From Clavelina lepadiformis (lineage: Eukaryota; Chordata; Ascidiacea; Aplousobranchia; Clavelinidae): a stretch of 64,000 nucleotides of DNA. Positions 1-11,060 of the stretch are shown here, one piece after another. Below the pieces are notes generated by a model. That model ran no database searches, was not told the DNA's origin, and saw only the letters and a program-made list of their open reading frames with translations. How positions within the stretch are numbered: the stretch's first letter is position 1; each line of letters begins with the position of its first letter. The stretch is taken from NCBI RefSeq assembly GCF_947623445.1, contig NC_135243.1, forward strand, positions 24,498,479-24,562,478, given 5' to 3'. A program made the position numbers and the translations under genes.

Positions 1-1264
1 TCATAAAAATGCAAAGATTGAAATTAGTTATTTCTCGTTGTGTTTTTTCCAGTCGATGAAGATGTTTGATGAGAATTAATATAAGACCAACATTTTAGCA
101 TAACAGAGAATTTAAAACATTAAATTTTCTATTTTCTTGTGGAAACACTTAGTCGATGTTGCAACCCGGCAACTTGTTTGCTTTGGGATTTCGCGGAGTG
201 CGATTCGGAGGCGTGCTGTCTCTCGCATAAGTGCAAGGTCGCCCCTCCCGGTACTCAATGCAGGGAATCTTGTGGTGATTGCGATCTGCCAGAATACTGC
301 GATGGACAGAACAAGTCTGTGAGTTGAAAAGCTGCAACAAAAATAAAATTGTCTGGAATCTATTTTAGTTCAATAATTTTAGTTTTTTAGTTTTTTAAGT
401 GCTATTTAAATTAAATAGAAATCGTTTTGCTTTAATTTGGTTTTCTAATTCAAACACTAAATACAAATTCTTAAAGAAACTATTTAAGCTTTGAAATTTA
501 ATAATTTAAGTCATTGCTTAAATTGAGAAAAGAAACAGCAAAAAATGTGAAAATGACCAACAACTTTACATTATTCAGTGCCCACCGAACCGCTTGGTAG
601 AAGATGGTGGACTTTGTAATAACGGGACTAATCGGTGCAGTGGTGGGAGCTGTATTAGCCGTGATCGAATGTGCCAGATATCGTATGGTCCAGGTTGATG
701 AAAACTTCAATTGTTCATTTTCCATTTGATAATATTTTAACTATTGTGGTTAAAGTTTATTTGAGTTAAAGTTTCAATGATACCTTCATGCTGTTCAGTT
801 GTTCTCAATATACTGAGAATTGATTAATACTGACAACAAAATCTTGTTTAACTCAGATTCAAGCTACGCACATTACTGCGATGTTTTGAATACACTGGGA
901 ATTGGTCCTGGCAACTGTGGGGTCAATTTCACTTCAACAACCTCACCGTATATTGCTTGTACATTGAGGTGAGATTTTATGACATTCTCATCTGTTTCTT
1001 GTTGTTGGATGATGACAAAGTGTTGTAAAGATCAAATGGTTCCATTAATTTATAGTGTGCATTCAAATATATCACATGTATGCTCAGAGAACTTGGTTGG
1101 AAATCAGTATATTAAGTTTTTATTTATGCCAATCGTACGTTTCTTTTTGCTGCAGCAATATTGAATGTGGCAAATTCTACTGCGTCATCCCTTCATTTGT
1201 GCGAGGTCCCATCGATCGTGATTTTCGTTTCCTAACTCTTGTCACAAACGAGACTTGTGTGGTC

Positions 1265-1267
1265 TAA
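1265..1267 (+). other. Premature TAA in ADAM copy 1 (Cys-rich domain)
   Basis: In exon 1156-1342 the frame reads T-C-V-V-stop-V-R. The same position reads T-C-V-V-Q-V-R in copy 2 and I-C-V-V-Q-V-R in copy 3. It is a single C-to-T change (CAA to TAA). The frame stays open on both sides of it. Confidence 0.85.
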
Positions 1268-2813
1268 GTGCGTGACCCAGATATAGGATTTATCGACACA
1301 ACCTACGTCAGCGAATGGATGGGTTGTGCTGGTAATTCAAAGGTAACTTTCTGCTAGTGACTATTTTAGATGTCAATCTTTTTACAGCTTCATACAATAT
1401 CGGATGTTGATTATGTCATCAATATTGGCTGTAACTTGCTACTATTCGAGAATCTTATCATATTAACAAAAATGTAATGTATATCACAACGCTGATAATC
1501 ATGAGTTGGAATGCATTCAAACAGAATTAGTTACGCAGCGGGGAGCGAGGCTAGTTTAGTAACTTCGTTGAAATTTTAATGGGATGGTCCAGCCAGATTT
1601 ACACCCGAAAGCTGACCGGTTGTTGCATGTTTTGAATGATCGGCTTGTATCAGATTTTGAACCTGGCATTACTTCTGATTCTTGCCTTTGTTTTCTTTTA
1701 CTTTTATCTTAGTAGACTTTGTTCTTAAATTGTCTCTATTGCATTTGCTTTATTGAAAGTTGTTGAACACCACCCCAAAACAACATTCGATAACTTGCAT
1801 GATCGCTTATAAAGCAGCCAACTTTATGACGAAATACTGCTCATTGGCCACATACTTTGTGGATGATGTAATGAATTTGTAGTTTGTGATCAGTTGAAAA
1901 CTTGCCTGACTTTCCAGATGTGCTAGAATAAGATTTGTGCCTGGATGAAAAGTTTTTTTACTTTTATTACCCATCCCTAAATTTTACTGTGTCTTATACT
2001 TTGAAATGTTCGTGCAAAATTCCATATTGTTTAGACTTTAGAATAAGAAAGTTGTTTAGTGACATCATATGTCAACCATTTTTAAATCGCCATTTGACAG
2101 ATTCTGTTGTTTTACTTCATCATGTTACCCCATGTCGCTCGTTGAAGATAAACATATTACAAGTGTACCGAGCAATCACTTGTACTGTAGGATTCCATGA
2201 AGACAATAGATTAATGGCAGCTGTACATAAAATTGGACGCAGATTATTACTTGGTTGTATTTATGTTTTGCCAGGTGTGCAGGAATGCTGCTTGTGTTGA
2301 TTTCACGTCAACTTGCCCAAACAACTGCAGTGGAAATGGGGTAAGTTGCAGCTGATTAACTTTGTACTTGTATTACCACAAGTGACGTCACTTTGCTGAA
2401 AATAAACATCACCTGCATTTTGCAAGTAAATTCCTATCATTGGTGTCGTATTCCGTGGTGGCACAGTAACACAAGAATTATAGTTAACACAATAATTTAG
2501 AATATCTTATTAAAATTATAAAATTTTATTTATACAGTAACGATAAATTGATAATAATTCAGTCGTTAATCGATCATCTACAGGTTTAAAGTTATTAGCA
2601 ATTTGGCTGCTGCACAGACTTGAAACTTTAAGTCGTACGTTAACCGTTCAACACTAATCTTTCATAGATCTGCAACGACAACGGAAACTGTCACTGCTTC
2701 GATGGCTTTGCTCCTCCAGACTGCTTCGCTCCTGGTGGCGGGGGAAGCGTTGATAGCGGGCCACCCCCCCTGAATGATATAAGTGAGATGTCTATTAAAT
2801 TTTCACCTATGTG

Positions 2814-3307
2814 CAGAGGTGGGCAGTGGTTACGGTAAAAGTACCGTCGGTAGCGGTACCAGTACTTGGCAAAAATGTACCTACTGTTCCGGTATTCGGT
2901 ACTGTATTAAAAAAGTAACTCTGTACTTTGCCGGTACTCGGTATATTTTGCACAGCGAATCCTGTTGCAAATGCAATCTTTGCCTAATTACATGATCCAA
3001 TTACAGGTCACTTCAGGTCCAAAAGGATTTCACTCCACTCTGTGCGACTTGATTAGACATTAGTAGATTACAACAAGAACAAAAATCCCCAAAATTAAGA
3101 TTAAGGTTCAATTGAAATGAAAGTTTAAAAACATATTTTTCAAAACCTTGGAATAATCATTTTGAAAGTGTCAAGTACCCGAACCGAGTTATATTCCTTG
3201 AATAAAATAATTCAGGACATGGATTTGGTGCTAAGTACCGACGGTATCGATGCTACTGAAAAGTATCGCGGTACAGTGAGTCGATGGTATATTGCTGCCC
3301 ATCTCTG
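2814..3307. mobile_element. Old non-autonomous hAT-like element in the intron before the ZP exons
   Basis: The ends read CAGAGGTGGGCA at the left and TGCCCATCTCTG at the right, matching as an inverted repeat at 11 of 12 positions. The interior is rich in GTACCG-type words and has no coding frame. The left end is also present in copy 2 (17052) and copy 3 (35078), so the insertion predates the duplications. No clear 8-bp target duplication remains. The assignment to hAT rests on the CAGAGGTG-type end. Confidence 0.55.
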
Positions 3308-3953
3308 CCAGTCAGTGAAATATTGCCCTTGCACGTGGTTTACGAAATTTAAATTGCGAATTTTTAACACTGCATTTTCGCAGTGAGATGTCTATGTGAC
3401 TTTTAACCTAAATTTATTCGATATTCTGGATTTGCACAACTGGTAAAAATTTGAAACGACAGATTTTTAATAAAAGTTACTCAAGCTCAGATACTTTAAA
3501 ATGATTGAAATTTGTATTGGAAATGTTGAAATACTGAAACTTAAATGAAGCTTCGTTAGACACAATTAATTTTACTAGACTGTAGCCATATTGGGGCGAA
3601 CGAGGCACTTGGCTCTGTAATTTTTGTGGAATTATGACAAAACAATTTAGTGCTAAACTACATATAACAACATACAAACCTGCGTACTTCAAACATTTGC
3701 TCATGTAAATATTTTACCTTGTTTTGACTCCTTAGCTTCCTAAATCTATGATTGACAGTCTATGAATTGTCATCCTTTATAAATGCATGACATGCCCTGT
3801 TTTATATATTAGCTTATTAAGTTTTGACTTGCTTGCTTGCTTGGATCTATCAATCACAATCTACGAACGTGCTATTTTACAAATGTCTGACACACAGGTT
3901 GCTTAGTGGTTAGTTAAATACTTGTTACGATATTTTCACTTTTCTCAATTTAG

Positions 3954-6790
3954 ATTGTCCTGCCGTGAACCCCATCAATCAATGGACTTCATTTGACGTT
4001 CTGGTGGAAGACATCAACCTGCAATATTCATGCGGACCACCTGCTGTCTGTGTGAGGTCAGAATTCTTTTTTGTGACATCAGCAGAGCTCTTTAGGGCAG
4101 GTTTATTTTTGTCATTCTTGTTTTAGATTTGAGCTGTGCCCATTTGTGGCGTCTGGGTACGACATCTCGCAAGATTTGGTTCTTCATGGACCTGATGCAC
4201 TTTACAACCCTCTTGTTGATGTAACTTAGATTTTGCTCGCGTTATTTCCTAGTATTTTAGTGCTTTAAGCTCGTCCATAATTGTAATTTTAGAGTTTTTC
4301 AAGGCATTTAACTAAGTATTTTAGATATTTAGTATGAATATCGATATATACAATATATATACAATAGTATGATATTTAGATTGATTTTTGATATGAAATC
4401 AATGTATAATCATACATTCGCGTAATATTTTATGAAAATTATGAAAATATTTGCCATCCAACGACCCTGGAATAATTCGTAAAAGATTTTCTACTCGTCT
4501 CTGCCCAGACACCCAACCTGAACCCGCTGTGCGTCGTCAAACCGGAACCATTCGTCGACGGGGAATCCCCTACGGGCAGCGCGACTTTGACCTTTGACCT
4601 GGAAAATTTATCTGACCCCGACTCGGCGATGTGCGGGAGCAGAGTTGAGGTACCCGCAGCTTATTGTGACGCATCAACGTTTTAATTATTACGTCATTAT
4701 AGTTAGACGATGTAATATTATTGCGTCATTGTGAAGCGACGAATGAGAAACAAGCTGGATATTTTCTTCTTTGTTTTTGATGTGCTTTGTGGCAACAACG
4801 ACTCATTTATTACAAAACAACCGAACTCGATTTATCAATTGTAATTAAAACTGTCTTTGATTTCCAAAATAAACAAGCCTCAATCCAAGATTGTTGTCAT
4901 CCACAGTGACATCAAATAACTTTACGTTGTTTATTTTTCATCGATATCTTATAACCACCAGGAGACAGACACCACCATCTCATACACATACCGGCTTCAA
5001 ACGTTGAGAGAAATCCTCCCCGCCTCGAACAACGTCATAGTGAGGACGCGACGTGGGTTTGTGTTCGATTTCACATGCACTTACCATAAAAACCTCAGCG
5101 ATACAGCTGTACCGTTCAATCCCGAGGCTAAGTATGTTGACGTTTGGTTGCTAACGACTAATTAACGATTACTGACAATGGGTTCGTACAGTTTAGTTAT
5201 TCAGCTTTAACTAAATGTTAACTTAACACTTTTACTGTTTGTTTTGTGCTGGGGTGGAAGTTATTGTTTAATATCTTCTTCATCTTGCCTTGTTAGGTGA
5301 TATTCACACTTTTTGTCTCACTGGTGTATCAAGAATTCGATGTATGTATGTTACGTCATAATGATCATTGTTAAATAACATTACATTTTGCAGTTTGATC
5401 ATCATCAGTGCAACAGATACCGCGACATTTTCGGTTGACCTTCTGCTTTTTCGAGACGTCAATTTTGCGATTCCGATCACAGCGAACGATAATGACGTCA
5501 CAGTGAACACGCACGTGTACGCGACACTTCGACTCAACAGGGCATATGAAGGTTTTCTCTTGAAGGTAATTCTAGAAATAGATTTGCTGATTGACGGCGA
5601 CTATAAGCTAGCAATGTGGTCTGAAGAAAGTTGCAGTTCCAAGTTAAGCTATGCTAACTGTTTAGCAATTTCCACGGCTTACTTCTTGCTAACTGTTCAG
5701 CAATAAGCATGGTTTACTTCATGCTAACTGTTGAGCAATTAGCATGGCTTACTTCATTCTAACTGTTGAGCAATTAGCATGGCTTACTTCATGCTAACTG
5801 TTCAGCAATTAGCATGGCTTATTTCATGCTAACTGTTCAGCAATTAGCATGGCTTACTTCATGCTAACTGTCCAGTAATTAGCATGGCTTACTTCATTCT
5901 AACTGTTGAGCAATTAGCATGGCTTACTTCATGCTAACTGTTCAGCAATTAGCATGGCTTACTTCATGCTAAATGTTCAGCAGTACTGGTTATTTTTGAG
6001 AACTTCATCTCTAAGCTTTTAGCATAACTCATTGTTGGTAGGCGTGGTCTGCTTCATGTTAAGAAACTTAATCTGATCAGGAATATTTTTGCTTTAGGTG
6101 GAACGCTGCTGGATCACTCAGAACAATGAACCTTCTTCTTCGCCTTATTATGATGTCATAATAGACAGGTAGTATGCCATAGATCTTGTAACAATATCCA
6201 TTAAACTTGCCTTTTACTGTAGAAATGATTTCGTTTTAAAAATGCGCAAAATTATTTACTCACTGTGCGCAGTTGTCCCGCTGAAGACCCACTTGGTGAA
6301 GAGAATGCCACCGTCATAATCACTAATTGTGAGTCACAGAGCGTTCGTTTCTCATTTTTGACATTGTACTGGAGCAACGTAGCTTTGGCGAATCAGCACT
6401 TATACCTCTTCTGCCAATCAAGCGTCTGTAGAACTTGCGATTGCCCTGATGTGAGTATTGTCTTGGCCGGATAGTTGGTTTTCAATTTCTTGTACAAACA
6501 TAGGAATTGTTGTATGTTAACGCAAGCAAATGTAGTTGTAGTTGCTTAAGTTTTCTTAACTTCTCCGTCTTTGAGTTTTGTCCCAACTTCCTCACACGAG
6601 CGTTTAAAGACGAAGTCATTCAACGTTCTTTGGCAGCGATAGTTTTCGTCAATCTAAATATTTCTCTGCTCTTTAGCCTCAGTCTTGCAACAGCAAAAAA
6701 CGTCGTCGCCGTGACGTCATGGAAATGGATAAAGGCGCATTGGAAAGTGACGTCATCACTTATGGACCTCTTCGGCTCATTGAAGGATGA
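3954..6790 (+). CDS. ZP module of copy 1 with a polybasic cleavage site
   Basis: Eight exons encode a ZP module, the polymerisation unit of egg-coat and other extracellular matrix proteins. The N-terminal half includes a CxY motif in exon 4962-5131 (F-D-F-T-C-T-Y). The C-terminal half has the cysteine spacing ending L-Y-L-F-C...C-R-T-C-D-C in exon 6273-6450. The last exon starts P-Q-S-C-N-S and then has KKRRRR followed by Asp, a furin-type site. After it comes a short hydrophobic stretch (I-T-Y-G-P-L-R-L) that resembles the external hydrophobic patch of ZP proteins. The stop TGA is at 6788-6790. No transmembrane segment follows, unlike most ZP proteins. No signal-peptide exon was seen between 2783 and 3953, which favours reading this as the tail of the ADAM gene rather than a separate gene. 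Confidence 0.75.
5645..5990. repeat. Minisatellite, about 35-bp unit, roughly nine copies
   Basis: The unit contains TGGCTTACTTCATGCTAACT followed by GTTCAGCAATTAGCA, repeated with small changes. It lies in the intron between ZP exons 5394-5565 and 6098-6168. The first copies overlap the weak open frame running out of the exon at 5566, which is therefore not coding. Confidence 0.9.
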
Positions 6791-7315
6791 ATTTATTATA
6801 GAACTGTCAAGCTAATTGAAAGTGACGTCATATTATACCCAGAAAATAATCCGCGTAATTTTCATGATTTCTATGTGAAGAACATGTACGTGAGAGAAAA
6901 GCTGATCGAATCCCTCCGATGTAAGCGCGGGAAGTGGCATTTTGTGACGTTGTGCTAACTGGGCTTGTTGTTGCGGTTGTAGGTTGTTAATTATTCCTTG
7001 ATCGGTTGTTCGATAATATGACTCCATAGATAGCGCGTTCATTAACCCTTGATAGTCAGTGAAGCACCACAGTATGAAAGTCAAACTTTCAATGTGATGA
7101 ATAATTATTTATTATTGATTCTCAACGAAACGTTTGCTATTAGCACAACGTCATAATTGGTTGATTTTTGTTGTGTCTCGTTAGGTCAACCGCCGTGTTT
7201 TTTAGTTTAGTTCTTGATAGTTGCCTTCTGAGATTGTCAACAGTCATGTTAAATGATTTGAAAATCTTGTGTATTGCGTGTTCCAATAGTGCTTAGTATT
7301 TTATTCTTCACAGAT
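6791..7315. other. 3' flank of copy 1
   Basis: No gene is seen. About 6791-7090 is homologous to the flanks after the ZP remnants in copies 2 and 3. About 7200-7300 matches part of 18240-18310 and 37440-37520, so the old duplicated block continues to here before being cut by the LTR element. Confidence 0.5.
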
Positions 7316-8250
7316 TGTTGCGTTCCCCTCTTTCGCTAGGTAACTGCAGGACACCACGTTTCCTTGCCCAAAGAATTATTGTGAATTTATCTTTATTCCC
7401 TGTTCGCACTTCGAGTCAGTCGTCCTTTAGACCAGGAGGCACACAGACTCTCGTTTGAGACGTTTCTTCTCGTCAAGTTATGCCTGTGCTCCGGCCATGT
7501 AATTTGCCAATAAAATAATATCAAGTTAGCCTCAGTGGTGGATCAGGAACATAACATATATATAGCGTAATGTCTTTCGTTGCACTTTATATTTTGGTGA
7601 CCCCGATAAGATTGAAACGCACCGAATGGACGTGACGTTGTTTTTTCTGTTTGGCAAATTTTCCGGCAAGGCCCAATTTTTTGAAGCATTGCTTCACGGC
7701 AGTTTACCACACAGGTGTCGATGTCCAACTTACACGGAAAGAACCTTCTGAAAAGCATTACTGCAATATAGTTGTATGTACGCTGTAGTTTTGATGGTTC
7801 GCATTTGTTATTAACTTTTACCATGTCAGCATAGTATCCTATAATATAAATTTAGAAATTTGTTTAAATCTTATTCTTTACATTTTTTCTTTATATTGTG
7901 TTATATGGTATAGCCTACTTTGGTTTCAGGATGCCCATAACGTTGATGACTTTCTCAATATTGCTTCCTGCATCCCGTGTTTTCAACAACTCTGCCCCAT
8001 TTACTGCATTTTGCAGTCTCTGGAATGCTCTGGCCAAACCCTGCGACCCGTTTAAGTTTACTGTGAAATTTGCCCCAACAGTTGTGTAGTTTTATTAATT
8101 ATCAAATATGATAAATTGCTCGCCCCGTTTCACTTTTTCGAAGGAAGGGAAGTGTTATGTAGCCTTCGCCACACTGTCCGCTAGATATCGGAAGGCACCA
8201 CGTTTATTTACCCAAAAAGTTAGTGTGATTTTTGTCTTTAAGGGGTCATG
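7316..8250 (+). mobile_element. Degenerate, internally deleted LTR retroelement
   Basis: A 5' LTR-like segment starts TGTTGCG at 7316 and contains AATAAA at 7509. It is followed at 7595 by TGGTGACCCCGATAAG, which looks like a tRNA primer-binding site. A second LTR-like start, TGTTATG at 8153, is directly preceded by a purine tract (8139-8152, CGAAGGAAGGGAAG). The two LTR starts share blocks such as CACCACGTTT and CCCAAA but are well diverged. The roughly 550 bp between them encode no recognisable gag or pol protein. The second LTR fades out near 8250. No target duplication was found. Superfamily was not assigned. Confidence 0.45.
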
Positions 8251-10295
8251 GCCCAATTCAAAGCGATAGGCTTTTCAACACAAAGTACATTAAATCAAGA
8301 AGCTGCTATCGCAAAACCACATCATGAACCTCTCCTGATTTTTGGCTTGCAAAGAGATGTAGGCTATGATTGCCAACAGTCTGAGTTTGGACAGAATCCT
8401 TGTACTAAAATTTCTATAACAACCACCCAAACTTTACAGCAAATTTGAGCTTAAATTTTTAGAACAGATAATGCAAAATACCAAAATTCCATCCAACCCA
8501 CACCAAATTTACAACTTAACCTTGACCTGCAACCAGCTATCGCCAAAACCATAACAAACCAGTCCACATCGACATCACATGCGCATTGGACCGGAAAATT
8601 TCTTACATTTTTTAATAGGACGCTTTGGCTTGCGACATCGTCACAATCGGCGTTTTGCCCGCTTCAAATTGTCTTTCTATTGGGAAGTGACCCTCTATAG
8701 GGGAATGTTTTAATCCAACTGTCTAAGGTTAAAGACGCTTGCATACCAACACACCAACTGAAAATGTAACATGCGCGAAATATTTGCCATTTTTATCCAA
8801 AAGAGCTCGAACGTTTATCAAACACGATACTCAATCACAATACACAATTACTCAATACTCTTGCAGAATCTCGAACGAAGGTGATTTTATGCAGTATCAG
8901 CCGCTAGATTATCTTTGGAGCCCTCGCAGAAAGGTGTAAAATGTTGTCAGCAATTGAGGAGTGTCAGAAGGTGTAATATTGTTCCTTGTGCCTTTCGTTG
9001 CTCTATACTAGAAAGAGACAACGATATTTTGCGAAACCGCAGAAAGATCCTAGGCAGGGTATTTGCCATCTAGGTATATTTTATTTTGACCTGGCGTCTT
9101 GTGCAAAATACAAGCCAAAACAGTACATGATAAACAATGGGAAAATTTGCCAAATAGAAAAAGCAAACGCAGATAAGCTAACTTCTTATTTGTTAGCGTT
9201 TGGTATACCAAATATATATATGTTCACGTGATGGGGAGTTACCGTAAAGTTTAAAGTGGTAAAGTGACTTAATAGCTTATAGGCAGGGTTGCCCTCCTTA
9301 TTTGTAACATTTGTCCTTATTTCAAAGGTCTGTGTCTTAGAAAATATTTTTGTCTTTTTTTCTAAGAAATGTCTTTATTTTTGCTTTAATTTGAGGGTAG
9401 AGGGTACTTCTTTATTGGGCAGTTCGACAGTCGTCGACCTGATCTGACCTTACCGTAAATTTTCAAGAGCCACGTTTCCAGTTTACGTTTATATTTATAA
9501 CATAAATTAATATGTTTATTGGTTTGTAAAGTATAAGGCAATACTGTAGTTGGTTAGTTTTCAAATTATCACTGTTAGTGTTGCGTAACAATAACGATTA
9601 CACTTTCATTGTTACCGTTATGGTCACGCACTAAATGCAAGAAATCCATTGGCTTACTTTTAATAACACTGCTTGAAAGACGACAAGACAAGTGCAAGAA
9701 AAGATAAACACGAAACCTAGGGTTTAATTTCGAGCTCTTCACTGAAACTATCCAGGCAAGATTTTTTCTTAGGTGCAAGAATCGCCATCGACGACTCGCG
9801 GTCGCGCATCCTGTTGCTTTGTACTGAAACCGGCATTGTGAAATAAACAAAGGCATTATCTCCAGTGCAAACAATGCGACGGTCAACGGCACCAACAGCG
9901 ACAACGACCGACTTGTGAGACAAAAGCTTCTCGCTTCTCAAGCTGGGCTAGTGTGAGGTTAATCACGTGACGCACCGTAAGTGCGAGTTTGTAAACAAGT
10001 AGCGGTCAGCGGGGAATGAAATTATCCGTTACAAGTTACAAACATTGATATACCACGTAACCTCAAACATTTGTCCATTGTTTCGACACAAATGCAACAA
10101 AAGGGGCGAGATGCAAAGAAAAAAGTTCGTGATTAAAAGTCATTGGTTATTTATTATTAGAAAAAATACAATCCCAGGGTATAAAATGCCACTTTACCCG
10201 CCCATCTTAGGCGTCTATGGTTGTCGATTTGGGCTAAGTTCAGGTTATTACGTCAGAACGTCTTCGTCAAACTACAAAAATCAGCATCGAATGAA
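8251..10295. other. Intergenic region before ADAM copy 2
   Basis: No convincing gene is seen; the small ORFs lack family features and splice support. The stretch around 9000-9230 resembles 27750-27860, the matching position before copy 3. About 9283-9420 is T-rich and may be the end of a transposon, but no partner end was found. Confidence 0.4.
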
Positions 10296-10934
10296 CAGTT
10301 TTTTTTTCCGGTGAAATAGTGACAGCCTTAGATGGACACGACATGCAGCATACGACATAGGTTACATATGAGTAGGTCTGCGAAGCTATCTTTGTTTTTA
10401 GAAAATCGAAAATCGTGATTTGCTTTGTTTCTATTTGGAAAGATTTTATGCTTAATTTTGACTGATGAGTCTTCTCACCACTGTATTATTATCACAGAAC
10501 CTTTCTATACACAGCATTTTGCGTAGAATAACGTTTGTATAAAGATCTGCAGCCAGAGAATGACTGAATCATTTCAGCTCGTTTGTTTTGGTTTCATCAC
10601 TTGTATTTTTCTACGATTGTCAGTACCGGTTGTTGGAGATCAGGAGTTTAATACCGAAGAAATTTTCAGTAAGTGTGAAAATAGAGACTAGATATAGACA
10701 AGTTACGAAAAGCTCCGAGACTCTGCGTCTTCGAGCAGCTACAATCAAGTAATAATTAATCTAAAAGGATTTGTCATCTGTAATTTCTAGACGAACGGAA
10801 TTTGGGTTCTTTGCCAAATTTTGAGCTGGTTGAAATTAAACAAAAGATAAACGACAAATGGTCAAGCGATTTGAAAACTCAGGTAATTTTATGTTTGTTA
10901 AAGTTTTCGTGAACATTTCTATTACTAGCAGGGC

Positions 10935-11060
10935 TATTACCATGATGGTAGTAGCTGAGCGATTGGATTTATTTCCGTCATTCGGTAGACTAAAGGGATT
11001 GGCTCGTAATGCTGCTAACTGGGTTCGATACCGTGCAGTGCTACAGTTGCACTGTAATTA
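10935..11060 (+). repeat. tRNA-like SINE candidate in intron 2 of copy 2
   Basis: An A-box-like TAGCTGAGCGATTGG (about 10956) and a B-box-like GGTTCGATACC (about 11023) lie in the order and orientation expected for a pol III promoter. Their spacing is wider than in a tRNA. The same block is at about 28960-29070 in copy 3, where the B box has decayed. No cloverleaf was folded. Confidence 0.3.

Larger units (their letters stand above)
153..6790 (+). pseudogene. ADAM disintegrin/Cys-rich/EGF gene fused to a ZP module (copy 1, 5' end outside window), with an in-frame TAA
   Basis: This is the 3' part of an ADAM-type gene. The exons I read are 153-318 (disintegrin), 579-693, 857-968 and 1156-1342 (Cys-rich), 2275-2340 and 2668-2782 (EGF), 3954-4056, 4127-4220, 4509-4649, 4962-5131, 5394-5565, 6098-6168, 6273-6450 and 6677-6790. 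All junctions have GT/AG and keep one frame. The disintegrin exon has the typical paired cysteines and the loop tip reads CGD, where the sister copies have RGD. The EGF exon ends in phase 1, and the next exon supplies two bases and opens the ZP module. Codon 1265-1267 is TAA where copies 2 and 3 have CAA (Gln). The affected exon cannot be skipped in frame, so the ZP part would need readthrough, or the gene is dead. The protease domain lies upstream of the window. Exon structure is strongly supported by the two paralogues; function is inferred from the family (membrane or secreted metalloprotease with integrin-binding domains). Confidence 0.8.

Noticed and set aside
137-322. Alternative-frame ORFs over the disintegrin exons (also at 14703 and 32802, and antisense)
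   Set aside because: They are shadows of the disintegrin exon; only the frame with paired cysteines matches the family and the splice phases.
7543-7824. 93-codon minus-strand ORF
   Set aside because: It runs antisense through the LTR, primer-site region and interior of the degenerate retroelement, with no known domain.
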